A DNA stretch of 64,000 nucleotides from Salaquimonas pukyongi. Its GTDB lineage: Bacteria > Pseudomonadota > Alphaproteobacteria > Rhizobiales > Rhizobiaceae. The notes under the pieces are model-generated. The model ran no database searches and had not been told where the DNA came from. It saw nothing but the letters and a program-made list of their open reading frames with translations. A program made the position numbers and the translations under genes. Shown here piece by piece: positions 38,817-48,232 of the stretch (position 1 is the stretch's first letter; every line of letters starts with the position of its first letter). The stretch lies in NCBI RefSeq assembly GCF_001953055.1, contig NZ_CP019044.1, forward strand, positions 3,203,001 to 3,267,000. The letters run 5' to 3'.

Positions 38817-38844
38817 TGTAAATCATCTGGTGTAAATCATCTGG
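38817..38844. repeat. 14-bp perfect tandem duplication in the hslV-hisB gap
   Basis: TGTAAATCATCTGG occurs twice in direct contact (38817-38830, 38831-38844), and a third partial TG follows. It lies 31 nt before the hisB start, in the shared upstream region of hslV and hisB. Confidence 0.85.
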
Positions 38845-38875
38845 TGCAAATTCTTCAGCACGGACGGAATCCGCC

Positions 38876-39484
38876 ATGCCAAATCCGGCGAAACGAAGCG
38901 CCAAGCTTGCGCGCAAGACCAATGAGACCGACATCAAGGTCGAGATCAATCTCGACGGAACCGGAAAATACGACATTGAGACCGGCGTCGGATTTTTCGA
39001 CCACATGCTGGAGCAGCTTTCGCGCCATTCGCTAATTGACATGAAAATCCGCGCTGCTGGCGATTTGCACATCGATGACCACCACACGGTGGAAGACACA
39101 GGGATTGTCCTGGGACAGGCCATTGCCAGGGCGCTTGGCGAGCGCAAGGGCATCAACCGCTACGCCTCCATCGATCTTGCCATGGACGAGACGCTGACAC
39201 GTGCCGCGCTGGACGTTTCCGGCCGGCCCTATCTTGTCTGGCAGGTGGCCTTTTCCAGGCCGAAGATCGGTAGTTTCGATACCGAACTGGTTCGCGAATT
39301 CTTCCAGGCGCTGGCCCAGAATGCAGGCATCACCCTGCACGTCGCCAATCACTATGGCGACAACAACCACCATATTGCCGAAACCTGTTTCAAGGCGGTG
39401 GCGCGTGCGTTGCGCGTGGCAATCGAGGCCGATCCGCGCCAGAAGGGGGCAGTCCCCTCCACAAAGGGCACACTCACCGTATAG
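38876..39484 (+). CDS. hisB: imidazoleglycerol-phosphate dehydratase
   Basis: A 202-residue monofunctional IGP dehydratase (no phosphatase domain). The two metal-binding repeats are visible as [19 protein letters not shown] and [14 protein letters not shown]. It catalyses the sixth step of histidine synthesis. The first about 12 residues are a short Lys/Arg-rich extension. It heads hisB-DUF2628-hisH-hisA-hisF-hisE-coaA. Confidence 0.97.
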   Translation: MPNPAKRSAKLARKTNETDIKVEINLDGTGKYDIETGVGFFDHMLEQLSRHSLIDMKIRAAGDLHIDDHHTVEDTGIVLGQAIARALGERKGINRYASIDLAMDETLTRAALDVSGRPYLVWQVAFSRPKIGSFDTELVREFFQALAQNAGITLHVANHYGDNNHHIAETCFKAVARALRVAIEADPRQKGAVPSTKGTLTV

Positions 39485-39590
39485 GCAGTCAGCCCGTAAC
39501 ATCTGGCCACATCTCGTACCAAACGGCTTTTCTTTGTGCCGGACAGGCTCTAAACAGGCCGCTGAGGATATCCGGTTCAGGTTGTTCGGC

Positions 39591-40082
39591 ATGGCCGTCT
39601 ACGAAGTCTACATTCCACCTGCAGGCAGTAAGGTCGGCAATTCCGCCGCCAATGCCCGTTATGTGGCCGATCGCGTATCAGTGCTGGCCCTCATCTTTCC
39701 CTTTATATGGCTGCTCTGGCACCGCCTTTGGTTCTGGCTTGCCGTCTATCTTCTGGTTGCCTTTTTTCTGAGCACGCTGGGTACCACAAACCTTGCCATC
39801 CTTGGTGCTGCGCTGACCTTTTTGCCAGGTCTTTATGTCTATCTGGAAGGGCCGAACATGATCGCCGGCAAGCTCGAATATCAGGGCTGGCAGTTGGCGG
39901 GACTGGTTGAAGCCGCAAACGAGGATGCCGCCGCAGCGCGCTGGCTTGAGCGGATGGAAACAACACCACAAGCTGCATCTCCGGCTCGTACGAGTGAGAC
40001 CCCTGTGCCACCGGCTTCTGCCAACTGGCGGCCGGCCAGCGCAACGGACCGGCCGGAATTCGGACTGTTTGCAGAAGATTGA
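39591..40082 (+). CDS. DUF2628-type membrane protein
   Basis: A 163-residue protein with two hydrophobic segments: [17 protein letters not shown] with [16 protein letters not shown], and [19 protein letters not shown]. The end of the core, [24 protein letters not shown], is followed by a Pro/Ala-rich tail. I recognise the architecture as DUF2628, which sits between hisB and hisH in Rhizobiales. Its function is unknown and no link to histidine chemistry is evident. The ATG at 39591 is used; the ribosome site is weak. hisH follows 4 nt after the stop. Confidence 0.82.
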   Translation: MAVYEVYIPPAGSKVGNSAANARYVADRVSVLALIFPFIWLLWHRLWFWLAVYLLVAFFLSTLGTTNLAILGAALTFLPGLYVYLEGPNMIAGKLEYQGWQLAGLVEAANEDAAAARWLERMETTPQAASPARTSETPVPPASANWRPASATDRPEFGLFAED

Positions 40083-40086
40083 GGGC

Positions 40087-40737
40087 ATGAAGACAGCCAT
40101 TATCGACTATGGGTCCGGAAACCTTCATTCCGCTGCCAAGGCGTTCGAACGTGCGGTGCGCGATCGCGGCCTGAGCATGGATGTGCTCGTTACCGATGAT
40201 GCTGAAACCGTGCGAAAAGCTGACCGTGTCGTCCTGCCGGGTGTCGGTGCCTTTGCCGATTGCCGCGCCGGTCTTGATGGCGTCGAGGGCATGGTTGCGG
40301 CGCTTCATGAAGCGGTGATCGAAAAGGCAAGGCCGTTTCTGGGCATATGTGTCGGCACCCAGTTAATGGCTGAGCGGGGCATGGAGAAAGCCGTTACACC
40401 GGGCTTCGGCTGGATCAGTGGCGATGTGGTGCGCATGGAGCCCGCCGATCCGAAGCTGAAGATACCCCAGATCGGCTGGAACACGCTCGATGTTTGCCGG
40501 GACCATCCGCTATTGGCAGGCATTCCCACCGGCCCTGAAGGCTGGCATGCCTATTTCGTCCACTCCTACCATATTGCAGCGGCCCGGTCTGGCGACGTGA
40601 TCGCTACCACCGGATATGGTGGCCCGGTCACCGCCATCGTTGGCCGCGACAATCTGGTTGGAACGCAGTTTCACCCGGAAAAGAGCCAGAAGCTGGGTCT
40701 TTCCATGATCGCCAACTTTCTGGAGTGGAAGCCGTGA
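40087..40737 (+). CDS. hisH: imidazole glycerol phosphate synthase, glutaminase subunit
   Basis: A 216-residue class I glutamine amidotransferase. The catalytic triad is Cys88 ([10 protein letters not shown]), His196 and Glu198 (QFHPEKSQ). It feeds ammonia to HisF. The start [15 protein letters not shown] is typical. Its stop overlaps the hisA start by four bases (GTGA). Confidence 0.97.
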   Translation: MKTAIIDYGSGNLHSAAKAFERAVRDRGLSMDVLVTDDAETVRKADRVVLPGVGAFADCRAGLDGVEGMVAALHEAVIEKARPFLGICVGTQLMAERGMEKAVTPGFGWISGDVVRMEPADPKLKIPQIGWNTLDVCRDHPLLAGIPTGPEGWHAYFVHSYHIAAARSGDVIATTGYGGPVTAIVGRDNLVGTQFHPEKSQKLGLSMIANFLEWKP

Positions 40738-41477
40738 AAAAGAAAATCCTGTTTCCCGCCATCGATCTGAAGGACGGCGAGTGCGTACGCCTGAAGCTTG
40801 GCGATATGGATCAGGCAACCGTGTACAACACCGACCCGGCGGCCCAGGCAAGAGCCTTTCAGGATCAGGGTTTCGACTGGTTGCATGTGGTGGACTTGAA
40901 CGGTGCCTTCGCCGGCGAGAGCGTCAATGGTGCAGCGGTGGAGGCGATCCTCAAGGCAACCGGAAATCCGGTACAGCTTGGCGGCGGTATCCGTACGCTT
41001 GAAGACATTGAGGCCTGGCTGGCCAGGGGGTTGACCCGTGTCATTCTGGGGACGGTCGCGGTGCGCGATCCCGGCCTGGTGTTCGAAGCCTGCACTCATT
41101 TTCCGGGCCACATCGCCGTCGGCATTGATGCGAAAGGCGGCAAGGTAGCGGTGGAGGGATGGGCGCAAGCAAGCGAACTCGGCGTCGTCGAATTGGCCAA
41201 AAAATACCAGGATGCCGGCGTCGCCGCAATTATCTATACCGACATCGACCGCGACGGGGTGTTGACCGGCATCAACTGGAAAAACACCATCGAACTCGCC
41301 AATGCGGTTTCCATCCCGGTGATTGCCTCCGGCGGACTGGCCTCTATCGATGATGTGAAACGCATGATGGAACCAGATTGTGAGCGGCTCGAGGGCGCAA
41401 TCACCGGCCGGGCGCTCTATGACGGCAGGCTCGACCCGGCCGAGGCGCTGGTCCTGTTGAAAGGGAAGGCACGATGA
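40734..41477 (+). CDS. hisA: phosphoribosylformimino-AICAR-P isomerase
   Basis: A 247-residue TIM barrel. [16 protein letters not shown] includes the catalytic Asp at the end of strand 1, [16 protein letters not shown] the first phosphate motif, and [13 protein letters not shown] the second catalytic Asp. The GTG at 40734 overlaps the hisH stop and has GGAG 8 nt upstream; a GTG at 40725 would add three residues. hisF begins in its stop codon (ATGA). Confidence 0.96.
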   Translation: MKKKILFPAIDLKDGECVRLKLGDMDQATVYNTDPAAQARAFQDQGFDWLHVVDLNGAFAGESVNGAAVEAILKATGNPVQLGGGIRTLEDIEAWLARGLTRVILGTVAVRDPGLVFEACTHFPGHIAVGIDAKGGKVAVEGWAQASELGVVELAKKYQDAGVAAIIYTDIDRDGVLTGINWKNTIELANAVSIPVIASGGLASIDDVKRMMEPDCERLEGAITGRALYDGRLDPAEALVLLKGKAR

Positions 41478-42256
41478 CCCTCAAGGCCCGTGTCATTCCC
41501 TGTCTAGATGTCAAGGACGGCCGTGTCGTGAAAGGCGTTTCCTTTGTCGATCTGATCGATGCCGGGGATCCGGTGGAAGCGGCCAAGGCCTATGACGCTG
41601 CAGGAGCAGACGAATTGACCTTTCTCGACATCACCGCCTCATCGGACGACCGTTCGATCCTTTTCGACGTGGTGAGCGAAACCGCCGAGCATTGCTTCAT
41701 GCCGCTGACGGTCGGCGGCGGCGTGCGCGAGGTCGGCGATATCAGAAAACTTCTGCAGGCCGGTGCCGACAAGGTCTCGATCAATACCGCCGCCGTCAAA
41801 CGGCCGGAGTTTGTTGCCGAGGCAGCCGACAAGTTTGGCGACCAGTGCATTGTCGTTGCCATTGACGCAAAACGCGTTTCCGGCGATGGCGAAAACGCCA
41901 GATGGGAGATTTTTACCCATGGGGGGCGAACATCGACGGGTATTGACGCCGTTGAGTTTGCGCAAAGGGTGGCTTCGCTCGGTGCCGGTGAAATCCTGCT
42001 GACCTCCATGGATCAGGACGGCCGCAAGGCGGGCTACGACATCGCGTTGACCCGTTCGGTGGCCGATGCGGTTTGCATTCCGGTCATTGCCTCAGGTGGT
42101 GTGGGCAATCTTGATCACCTGGTGGAGGGCGTCCGGGCCGGCCACGCGGCGGCAGTCCTTGCTGCCTCGATTTTTCACTTCGGCACCTATACGATAGATC
42201 AAGCAAAGCAGCATATGCAGGCTGCGGGAATTCCGGTAAGACTGGACAAGGAATAG
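41474..42256 (+). CDS. hisF: imidazole glycerol phosphate synthase, cyclase subunit
   Basis: A 260-residue TIM barrel that condenses PRFAR with HisH-derived ammonia to IGP and [23 protein letters not shown] has the catalytic Asp of strand 1, [14 protein letters not shown] the phosphate site, and [15 protein letters not shown] the second catalytic Asp. Four-base overlap with hisA. A 65-nt gap precedes hisE. Confidence 0.97.
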   Translation: MTLKARVIPCLDVKDGRVVKGVSFVDLIDAGDPVEAAKAYDAAGADELTFLDITASSDDRSILFDVVSETAEHCFMPLTVGGGVREVGDIRKLLQAGADKVSINTAAVKRPEFVAEAADKFGDQCIVVAIDAKRVSGDGENARWEIFTHGGRTSTGIDAVEFAQRVASLGAGEILLTSMDQDGRKAGYDIALTRSVADAVCIPVIASGGVGNLDHLVEGVRAGHAAAVLAASIFHFGTYTIDQAKQHMQAAGIPVRLDKE

Positions 42257-42321
42257 GCAATTTCCGTCCACCATGGCCGGGACAAGCCAGGGCGCGGAGC
42301 AAAAAAAGGGGCAGGACAATC

Positions 42322-42690
42322 GTGGCACGGTTCACCCTCAACACCCTTGAAAAGACCATCGCGGAGCGCGCCGCCGTCAGCGACGGTTCTTCTTATACGG
42401 CGACGCTGATTTCATGTGGCATTGAAAAATGCGCCCAGAAACTGGGAGAGGAAGCGGTGGAGGCAGCCATCGCCGCTGCCGTGCGCGATCGCTCACAATT
42501 GACCAAGGAAGCGGCTGATGTGCTGTACCATCTTCTGGTGGTTCTTCATGCGGCGAACATTCCGCTGAAGGAGGTAACAGGCGAACTGGCGCGCCGTACC
42601 GCCATGTCCGGCCTGGCGGAAAAGGCGTCCCGGCCGCCACCCGTGGCACCGGCCGCAAAATCCCGCAAAAAAACCCCGGCCAAAAAATGA
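42322..42690 (+). CDS. hisE: phosphoribosyl-ATP pyrophosphatase
   Basis: A 122-residue stand-alone HisE (no HisI fusion), an all-alpha NTP pyrophosphohydrolase. Helical motif [36 protein letters not shown] carries the acidic metal ligands (EE, E, D). The GTG start is preceded by GGCAGGA. The last about 20 residues are Ala/Pro/Lys-rich and dispensable-looking. The stop overlaps coaA (ATGA). Confidence 0.95.
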   Translation: MARFTLNTLEKTIAERAAVSDGSSYTATLISCGIEKCAQKLGEEAVEAAIAAAVRDRSQLTKEAADVLYHLLVVLHAANIPLKEVTGELARRTAMSGLAEKASRPPPVAPAAKSRKKTPAKK

Positions 42691-43748
42691 ACGGCCAAAA
42701 AGTTAGCGCCCAGTCCGCCCGGCGCAGCCAGAGTCAGTCAGCGTTGATGAAAGCTGTCCGCCGCGGGTCAACCGTGGCCCAGGATGCGTTCTGGGCACCC
42801 CGAAAGCCGGAAAAGAAGGTCAGCCCGTTTCTGACGTTTTCTGCCGATGAATGGTCGAGATTCCGCGCCGATACGCCGATGACGCTGACGGAAAAGGAAA
42901 TCGACCGCCTGCGATCGCTCAATGACCCGGTTTCGATGGATGAGGTGACCAGGATTTATCTTTCCCTGTCACGCCTGCTTTCCGCCCATTGTGAATCGAC
43001 GATCCAGCTTTTCAAGCAGCGCGCCCGGTTTCTTTCCCTGCGGGGGCAGAAAACCCCCTTCATCATCGGGATTGCCGGCTCGGTTGCTGTTGGAAAATCA
43101 ACCGTTGCCAGGCTGCTGAAGGAACTGCTTGCCCGATGGCCGTCAAACCCGAAGGTCGAACTGGTCACCACGGATGGCTTCCTCTTGCCGAACTCGACGC
43201 TCAGAAGGCGGCGGTTGATGAACCGCAAGGGATTTCCTGAAAGTTATGATTCTACCGCCTTGCTCGAATTTCTGTCATCGCTCAAGGCAGGCGAACCGGA
43301 AGTTGCCGCCCCGCTTTATTCGCATCTGACCTATGATGTCCTGAAAGGCGAATATCGTGTCATCCAGCGGCCCGATATTCTGATTTTCGAAGGGATCAAC
43401 GTCCTTCAGTCCAGCGAACTGCCGAAGGCCGGGCGTTCGGTTCCGTTCATCTCCGACTTTTTCGACTTTTCCATCTACATCGATGCTGACGAGCGCGATA
43501 TCGAACGCTGGTATGTCGAGCGGTTCATGGATTTGCGCGAAACCGCTTTTACCAACCCGAAGTCCTTTTTTCACCGCTATTCAAAACTGTCGGAAGACGC
43601 CGCTTACGCCATCGCGCAAGGGCTGTGGGACAACATCAATTCGATCAACCTGCATGAAAACATTCTTCCGACCCGGCCCCGTGCCGACCTTGTTCTGCGC
43701 AAGGGGCCCGATCACCTTATTGAACGGGTCGCCCTGCGCAGGCTGTAA
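42687..43748 (+). CDS. coaA: type I pantothenate kinase
   Basis: A 353-residue P-loop kinase for the first step of CoA synthesis. [17 protein letters not shown] is the P-loop, [14 protein letters not shown] the substrate segment and SHLTYDV the pantothenate region. It has a roughly 35-residue N-terminal extension relative to E. coli CoaA. Position after hisE with a four-base overlap is conserved in Rhizobiales. Confidence 0.96.
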   Translation: MNGQKVSAQSARRSQSQSALMKAVRRGSTVAQDAFWAPRKPEKKVSPFLTFSADEWSRFRADTPMTLTEKEIDRLRSLNDPVSMDEVTRIYLSLSRLLSAHCESTIQLFKQRARFLSLRGQKTPFIIGIAGSVAVGKSTVARLLKELLARWPSNPKVELVTTDGFLLPNSTLRRRRLMNRKGFPESYDSTALLEFLSSLKAGEPEVAAPLYSHLTYDVLKGEYRVIQRPDILIFEGINVLQSSELPKAGRSVPFISDFFDFSIYIDADERDIERWYVERFMDLRETAFTNPKSFFHRYSKLSEDAAYAIAQGLWDNINSINLHENILPTRPRADLVLRKGPDHLIERVALRRL

Positions 43749-43838
43749 CCGCCATTTCCCGTTCAACATACGTTATCGATCTATAAACCCGATTTTGCGA
43801 TTCTGCCGGCAGATTTCCGTACCGAAAGGCAGGATAGA

Positions 43839-45089
43839 GTGGCGCTCAATCGCGTTTCATTGGCAGTCTATTTCACCGCACTTGCCTTCTTCATTGGCCT
43901 GGAGATCAGTGCGCTCATTCTGGAATACCGCCATCTTGGCATCAATCCGCTCTTTTTGCGCGATTTCTCGAACTACTGGGGAGGGGCGCACATCCTGTTC
44001 GAGGGCGATCCGCTATCGGTGTTCGATCAGAACAGCTACTTCTCCCAACTGGTTGCGCTGTATGGGGAAAATTACACTTGGCACAACTGGTCTTACCCGC
44101 CTTCCTTCCTGCTGTTCTGCGCGCCGCTTTATTTCATGGGCTATCATCTGGCCATGGCGGTATTTCTGTTTGGCACGCTTGGGCTTTTCGTCTTTGCAGC
44201 CCATCGTTTCGTTCTTGAACACGCGCCGGACGTAGCGGGTGGCAAATCGCCCTGGACAATTCCGGTTTTCACACTGCTGATGCTTGCCGCCATCCTCTGC
44301 AATTTGCGCTATACACAGAACGGTTTTCTGACCAGCGGCCTGCTGCTGCTGGGATTTGCATACTGGAGCCGCAAACCGGTTCTTGCAGGTATTTTTCTTG
44401 GTCTACTTACCGTCAAGCCGCAACTGGGCATTCTCGTCCCGTTTCTTCTTCTGCTCGATCGCAATTGGCTTGCGATTGCCTCGGCCAGCGTGACGGCCCT
44501 GGCGCTCATAGCTGTTTCCAGTGCGGTGCTGGGAGTTCAGGCCTGGCTTGACTACGTTGAAATCACCCTGCCGCATCAAAGCCGCATCATGACCGTGTTT
44601 GGCGAGGATCAGCCATATCTTACCATGATGCTCTCGCCGTTCAGCGGTATGCGAACCCTCGGCATCAACGGCTCACCAGCCTGGATTGTTCATGCCCTGT
44701 TTGTCATTCCGGCCCTGGCGCTTGGCTTTTGGACAATTGTAAAATCCACTGATTCCTTGAGCAGGTTTGCCGCCTTGCTCATCATGTCGTTTGTGGTGTC
44801 GCCCTACAGCTTCAATTATGATGCCGGGGTGCTTTCGGTGGCTTGCGCCAGCCTTGGTCTGCGCTATCGCGCACGTGCAACACAATCCGGTGAAATCGGG
44901 ATACTCGCCGATCTTCGGTTTCGAACGCTCTACTTTCTGGCAGTCCTGCCAGTAGCGTCCGGCCTGATAACCGAGCTGTTGTTTCCGGTTTCCCCGCCGG
45001 CCTTGTTGTTTGGCCTGTTTCTGCTAAGCCCGCTGGCGGGCAGGCTGTTTGTACCGGCTCACCGGTCCGGTTTCAGTCCGGCCGGGTAA
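43839..45089 (+). CDS. GT87/DUF2029-type polytopic membrane glycosyltransferase-like protein
   Basis: A 416-residue membrane protein with about nine to eleven hydrophobic helices. The conserved first loop DFSNYWGGAHILFEGDPL holds the Asp expected for GT-C enzymes, and LLTVKPQLGILVPFLLLL is the DUF2029 KPQ motif. GT87 enzymes use polyprenyl-phosphate sugars, with acceptors that cannot be guessed here. Start is GTG at 43839 with AGGA just upstream. It overlaps the alkB 3' end tail-to-tail by 17 nt. Confidence 0.82.
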   Translation: MALNRVSLAVYFTALAFFIGLEISALILEYRHLGINPLFLRDFSNYWGGAHILFEGDPLSVFDQNSYFSQLVALYGENYTWHNWSYPPSFLLFCAPLYFMGYHLAMAVFLFGTLGLFVFAAHRFVLEHAPDVAGGKSPWTIPVFTLLMLAAILCNLRYTQNGFLTSGLLLLGFAYWSRKPVLAGIFLGLLTVKPQLGILVPFLLLLDRNWLAIASASVTALALIAVSSAVLGVQAWLDYVEITLPHQSRIMTVFGEDQPYLTMMLSPFSGMRTLGINGSPAWIVHALFVIPALALGFWTIVKSTDSLSRFAALLIMSFVVSPYSFNYDAGVLSVACASLGLRYRARATQSGEIGILADLRFRTLYFLAVLPVASGLITELLFPVSPPALLFGLFLLSPLAGRLFVPAHRSGFSPAG

Positions 45090-45690
45090 CCCGCCTAAGG
45101 GTCAGATTGATTCGCCCGCCACCTTTCAACAGCCCCGAAGTTCCCGGATAAATCCGGTCAACGCCGTGATAGGCAAGCCGGGAGCGGCCGGTCAGCAATA
45201 CAATGTCGCCGCTGCTCAGCCTGATCGATGCCGTGCCGCCCGATCTTGTGGCTCCTCCGATCCTGAACCGGCACGCATCCCCCAGCGAGATGGAGAGCAC
45301 GGGCGCCTTGAAATCTTCTTCGTCGCGATCTTGATGCAATCCCATTTTTGCTTCCGGCCCATAGTAATTGATCAGGCAGGCCTCGGGATCATGCGGGTAG
45401 CCTGCCAACTCGCGCCACATCGAAAGCAGGCGCGGGGGCATGGCAGGCCAGGGCTTTGCGGTAACCGGGTGGAAGGACTGGTAGCGATATCCTTCATGCT
45501 TGTCGGTGACCCAGCCCAATGCCCCGCAATTCGTCATCTGTACCCGCATCGCCTTGCCGGTGCGCGGCATGGTGGGTGTGTAAAGCGGTGCTTTGGCCAC
45601 GATCTGTCTGATATCGCCAAGCAAAGCCTCCTGCTCCGCGGTGCTCAGATGTCCCTCGATCCACTTTGCATCGTTTGGAAGCAACTGCAT
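45073..45690 (-). CDS. alkB: AlkB-family Fe(II)/2-oxoglutarate dioxygenase
   Basis: A 205-residue DNA-dealkylation dioxygenase that oxidatively removes methyl groups from 1-methyladenine and 3-methylcytosine. The iron ligands His119 and Asp121 (MGLHQDRDE) and His175 (AYHGVDRI) are present, and Arg193/Arg199 in GRINLTLRR bind 2-oxoglutarate. The nucleotide-recognition segment NYYGPEAKMG is intact. No ada gene is nearby. Confidence 0.93.
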   Translation of the reverse strand: MQLLPNDAKWIEGHLSTAEQEALLGDIRQIVAKAPLYTPTMPRTGKAMRVQMTNCGALGWVTDKHEGYRYQSFHPVTAKPWPAMPPRLLSMWRELAGYPHDPEACLINYYGPEAKMGLHQDRDEEDFKAPVLSISLGDACRFRIGGATRSGGTASIRLSSGDIVLLTGRSRLAYHGVDRIYPGTSGLLKGGGRINLTLRRVTRPD

Positions 45691-45733
45691 GTTCCCGCCC
45701 TGTTTGCCGGAGATTACCTCAATTACACCGCGC

Positions 45734-46000
45734 TAGGTCATGAACTCATAAACAGGGTCGAAATGGCGTTGAAACCGCAAGGATATTGCAAGAAAAAGGC
45801 CGCAGGACGGGCTCATTGCCCATTCAAGGCTTTTGACGGAGCAGATCGCAGCGGTTTCATCGTCCAGGGGATATGACCGATTTTCCCCGGCTACTTTGTT
45901 GCAAGCCTTTGAAAACCGGGCGGTTTCCTTCGGGCTTGCGCCATGTATCGGGAAAAATCGCTTCATACCATGTCGACCCTGTTTATGAGTTCATGACCTA
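45734..46000. mobile_element. MITE-like element with perfect 26-bp terminal inverted repeats
   Basis: The left end 45736-45761 (begins GGTCATGAACTCATAAAC) is repeated exactly in inverted orientation at 45973-45998 (ends GAGTTCATGACC). Both are bordered by TA, as after insertion into a TA target. Weaker symmetry continues inward for about 12 more bases. The 267-bp length, lack of a transposase and TA borders fit a non-autonomous element of the IS630/mariner sort, but no parent element is in the window. A 77-codon minus-strand frame (45733-45966) spans it. An 18-bp solo copy of its end lies at 31478. Confidence 0.75.
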
Positions 46001-46004
46001 AACC

Positions 46005-46033
46005 CTTGCGCCGGTAAAATGCGGCCCCTATAT
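46005..46033 (+). promoter_or_regulatory. heat-shock (sigma-32-type) promoter of dnaK
   Basis: CTTGCG (46005-46010), a 16-nt spacer, then CCTATAT (46027-46033), close to the alphaproteobacterial RpoH pattern of CTTG and CYTAT elements. It is about 170 nt upstream of dnaK. The mobile-element-like repeat ends 5 bp before its -35 element. Confidence 0.6.
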
Positions 46034-46201
46034 ACGCCGCAACGCACCGGATCAAACAAGGCGGCACTCGGTTTTGTTACCTTGTTGTCCGGCAAAAACC
46101 AATGATTCCAAAAGGTTCTGCCAGAAAACGCCGGCTCGGTACAAAATGCGCATTTGACGCGGGGCAAACGGGTTAGGGCAGTTCGCTAAAAGGAGAGTAA
46201 A

Positions 46202-48121
46202 ATGGCAAAAGTGATCGGCATAGACCTTGGCACGACCAACTCCTGCGTCGCCGTCATGGATGGCAAGGAACCCAAGGTTATTGAAAACGCAGAAGGCGCA
46301 CGGACAACTCCGTCCATGGTTGCCTTCTCTGATGATGGCGAGCGTCTTGTAGGCCAGCCGGCCAAGCGCCAGGCCGTTACCAACCCGGAAAATACACTGT
46401 TCGCCGTAAAGCGTCTGATCGGGCGCCGCTACGAAGACAAGGCTGTCACCAAGGACAAGAAACTCGTTCCCTACGAGATCGTCAAGGCAGACAATGGCGA
46501 TGCCTGGGTCAAGGCGAATGACGAGAAATACTCGCCCTCCCAGGTTTCCGCGATGATCCTTCAGAAAATGAAGGAAACCGCCGAAGCCTATCTTGGCGAA
46601 ACCGTCAGTCAGGCGGTCATCACGGTTCCCGCATACTTCAACGATGCCCAGCGTCAGGCAACCAAGGATGCAGGCAAGATCGCCGGTCTTGAAGTTCTGC
46701 GCATCATCAACGAGCCGACCGCTGCGGCGCTGGCATATGGTCTTGACAAGAACGACGGCAAGACGATCGCCGTATATGACCTTGGCGGCGGTACCTTTGA
46801 CGTGTCGATTCTGGAAATCGGCGATGGCGTTTTCGAGGTGAAGTCGACCAATGGCGATACATTCCTCGGCGGTGAAGACTTCGACATGCGCCTGGTCGAC
46901 TATCTTGCCGATGAGTTCAAGAAGGATCAGGGCGTCGATCTGAAGAACGACAAGATGGCCCTGCAGCGCCTCAAGGAAGCTGCCGAAAAGGCCAAGATCG
47001 AGCTGTCGTCCTCGACCCAGACCGAAATCAACCTGCCGTTCATTACCGCAGACGCTTCCGGCCCCAAGCACCTGACCATGAAGCTGACCCGTGCCAAGTT
47101 CGAGTCGCTGGTAGACGATCTCGTAAAGCGCACCGTCAAGCCGATGCAGGATGCCCTGAAGGATGCCGGCATGAAAGCGGGTGAAATCGACGAGGTCGTT
47201 CTTGTCGGCGGCATGACCCGCATGCCCAAGGTCCAGCAGACTGTGAAAGAGTTTTTCGGCAAGGATCCCCACAAGGGCGTCAACCCTGATGAAGTGGTCG
47301 CCATGGGGGCTGCCATTCAGGCTGGCGTGCTGCAGGGCGATGTCAAGGACGTTCTGCTGCTCGACGTGACACCGCTGTCGCTCGGCATCGAAACACTTGG
47401 CGGTGTCTTTACCCGCCTTATCGACCGCAACACGACGATCCCGACCAAAAAATCGCAGACCTTCTCGACGGCCGAGGACAATCAGTCTGCGGTGACCATT
47501 CGTGTCTCCCAGGGTGAGCGTGAAATGGCGGCAGACAACAAGCTGCTCGGCCAGTTCGATCTGGTCGGCATCCCGCCTGCGCCGCGCGGCGTACCGCAGA
47601 TCGAAGTTACCTTCGATATCGATGCCAACGGCATCGTCAATGTTTCGGCCAAGGACAAGGGTACCGGCAAGGAACAGGCCATCTCGATCAAGGCCTCCGG
47701 CGGCCTGTCGGACGACGAGATCGAGCAGATGGTCAAGGATGCCGAAGCCAACGCTGACGCCGACAAGGCCAAGCGCGAATCCGTCGAGGCGAAAAACCAG
47801 GCTGAAGCCATGGTTCACTCCGCCGAGCAGTCGCTCAGCGAGCATGGCGACAAGGTTTCTGACGATGACAAGGCTGAAATCGAAACGGCCATCACCGAAC
47901 TGAAAACAGCCATCGAAGCTGGCGACGCCGAAGAAATGAAGACCAAATCCGAAGCCCTGGCTGCCGCCACCATGAAAATGGGTCAGGCGATCTATGAGGC
48001 AACCCAGGCCGAAGCTGCCGAGGCTGACGCCAAGGCGGATTCTGCCAAGGATGAGGACGAAGATGTCGTTGATGCCGATTTCGAGGAAATCGACGACGAG
48101 GACGAGAAAAAGTCGGCCTGA
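46202..48121 (+). CDS. dnaK: molecular chaperone DnaK (Hsp70)
   Basis: A 639-residue Hsp70. The ATPase domain begins [19 protein letters not shown] and has [15 protein letters not shown]. The linker is followed by the substrate domain with [16 protein letters not shown]. The C-terminal lid ends in an acidic tail [15 protein letters not shown] precedes the ATG. A terminator (48136-48188) follows the stop, so dnaJ is expected to be transcribed less or from its own promoter. Confidence 0.99.
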   Translation: MAKVIGIDLGTTNSCVAVMDGKEPKVIENAEGARTTPSMVAFSDDGERLVGQPAKRQAVTNPENTLFAVKRLIGRRYEDKAVTKDKKLVPYEIVKADNGDAWVKANDEKYSPSQVSAMILQKMKETAEAYLGETVSQAVITVPAYFNDAQRQATKDAGKIAGLEVLRIINEPTAAALAYGLDKNDGKTIAVYDLGGGTFDVSILEIGDGVFEVKSTNGDTFLGGEDFDMRLVDYLADEFKKDQGVDLKNDKMALQRLKEAAEKAKIELSSSTQTEINLPFITADASGPKHLTMKLTRAKFESLVDDLVKRTVKPMQDALKDAGMKAGEIDEVVLVGGMTRMPKVQQTVKEFFGKDPHKGVNPDEVVAMGAAIQAGVLQGDVKDVLLLDVTPLSLGIETLGGVFTRLIDRNTTIPTKKSQTFSTAEDNQSAVTIRVSQGEREMAADNKLLGQFDLVGIPPAPRGVPQIEVTFDIDANGIVNVSAKDKGTGKEQAISIKASGGLSDDEIEQMVKDAEANADADKAKRESVEAKNQAEAMVHSAEQSLSEHGDKVSDDDKAEIETAITELKTAIEAGDAEEMKTKSEALAAATMKMGQAIYEATQAEAAEADAKADSAKDEDEDVVDADFEEIDDEDEKKSA

Positions 48122-48135
48122 GGCTGACCGCAATG

Positions 48136-48188
48136 AACCCCGCATACTGCTCCGTGATGGTTAATCCGGAAGCGGTGCGGGGTTTTTT
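48136..48188 (+). terminator. rho-independent terminator between dnaK and dnaJ
   Basis: AACCCCGCA (48136-48144) pairs with TGCGGGGTT (48176-48184), followed by a run of six T. The loop is long (31 nt) but the 9-bp stem is perfect. Partial read-through into dnaJ is plausible. Confidence 0.82.
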
Positions 48189-48232
48189 GTTTTGGGTGGA
48201 TTGAAATTCGCCGTTTGGTGGCAGGTTAGACC

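Larger units (their letters stand above)
45691..46201. other. alkB-dnaK intergenic region
   Basis: 511 nt upstream of dnaK. More than half is a 267-bp inverted-repeat element (45734-46000). A heat-shock-type promoter (46005-46033) follows 5 bp after it. The remaining roughly 170 nt are dnaK leader with AAAGGAGAG just before the ATG. No gene other than a doubtful 77-codon frame within the element. Confidence 0.75.

Noticed and set aside
46052-48145. 697-codon minus-strand frame opposite dnaK
   Set aside because: It is a mirror frame of dnaK caused by its codon bias; its Gly/Leu/Phe-rich sequence has no family resemblance.
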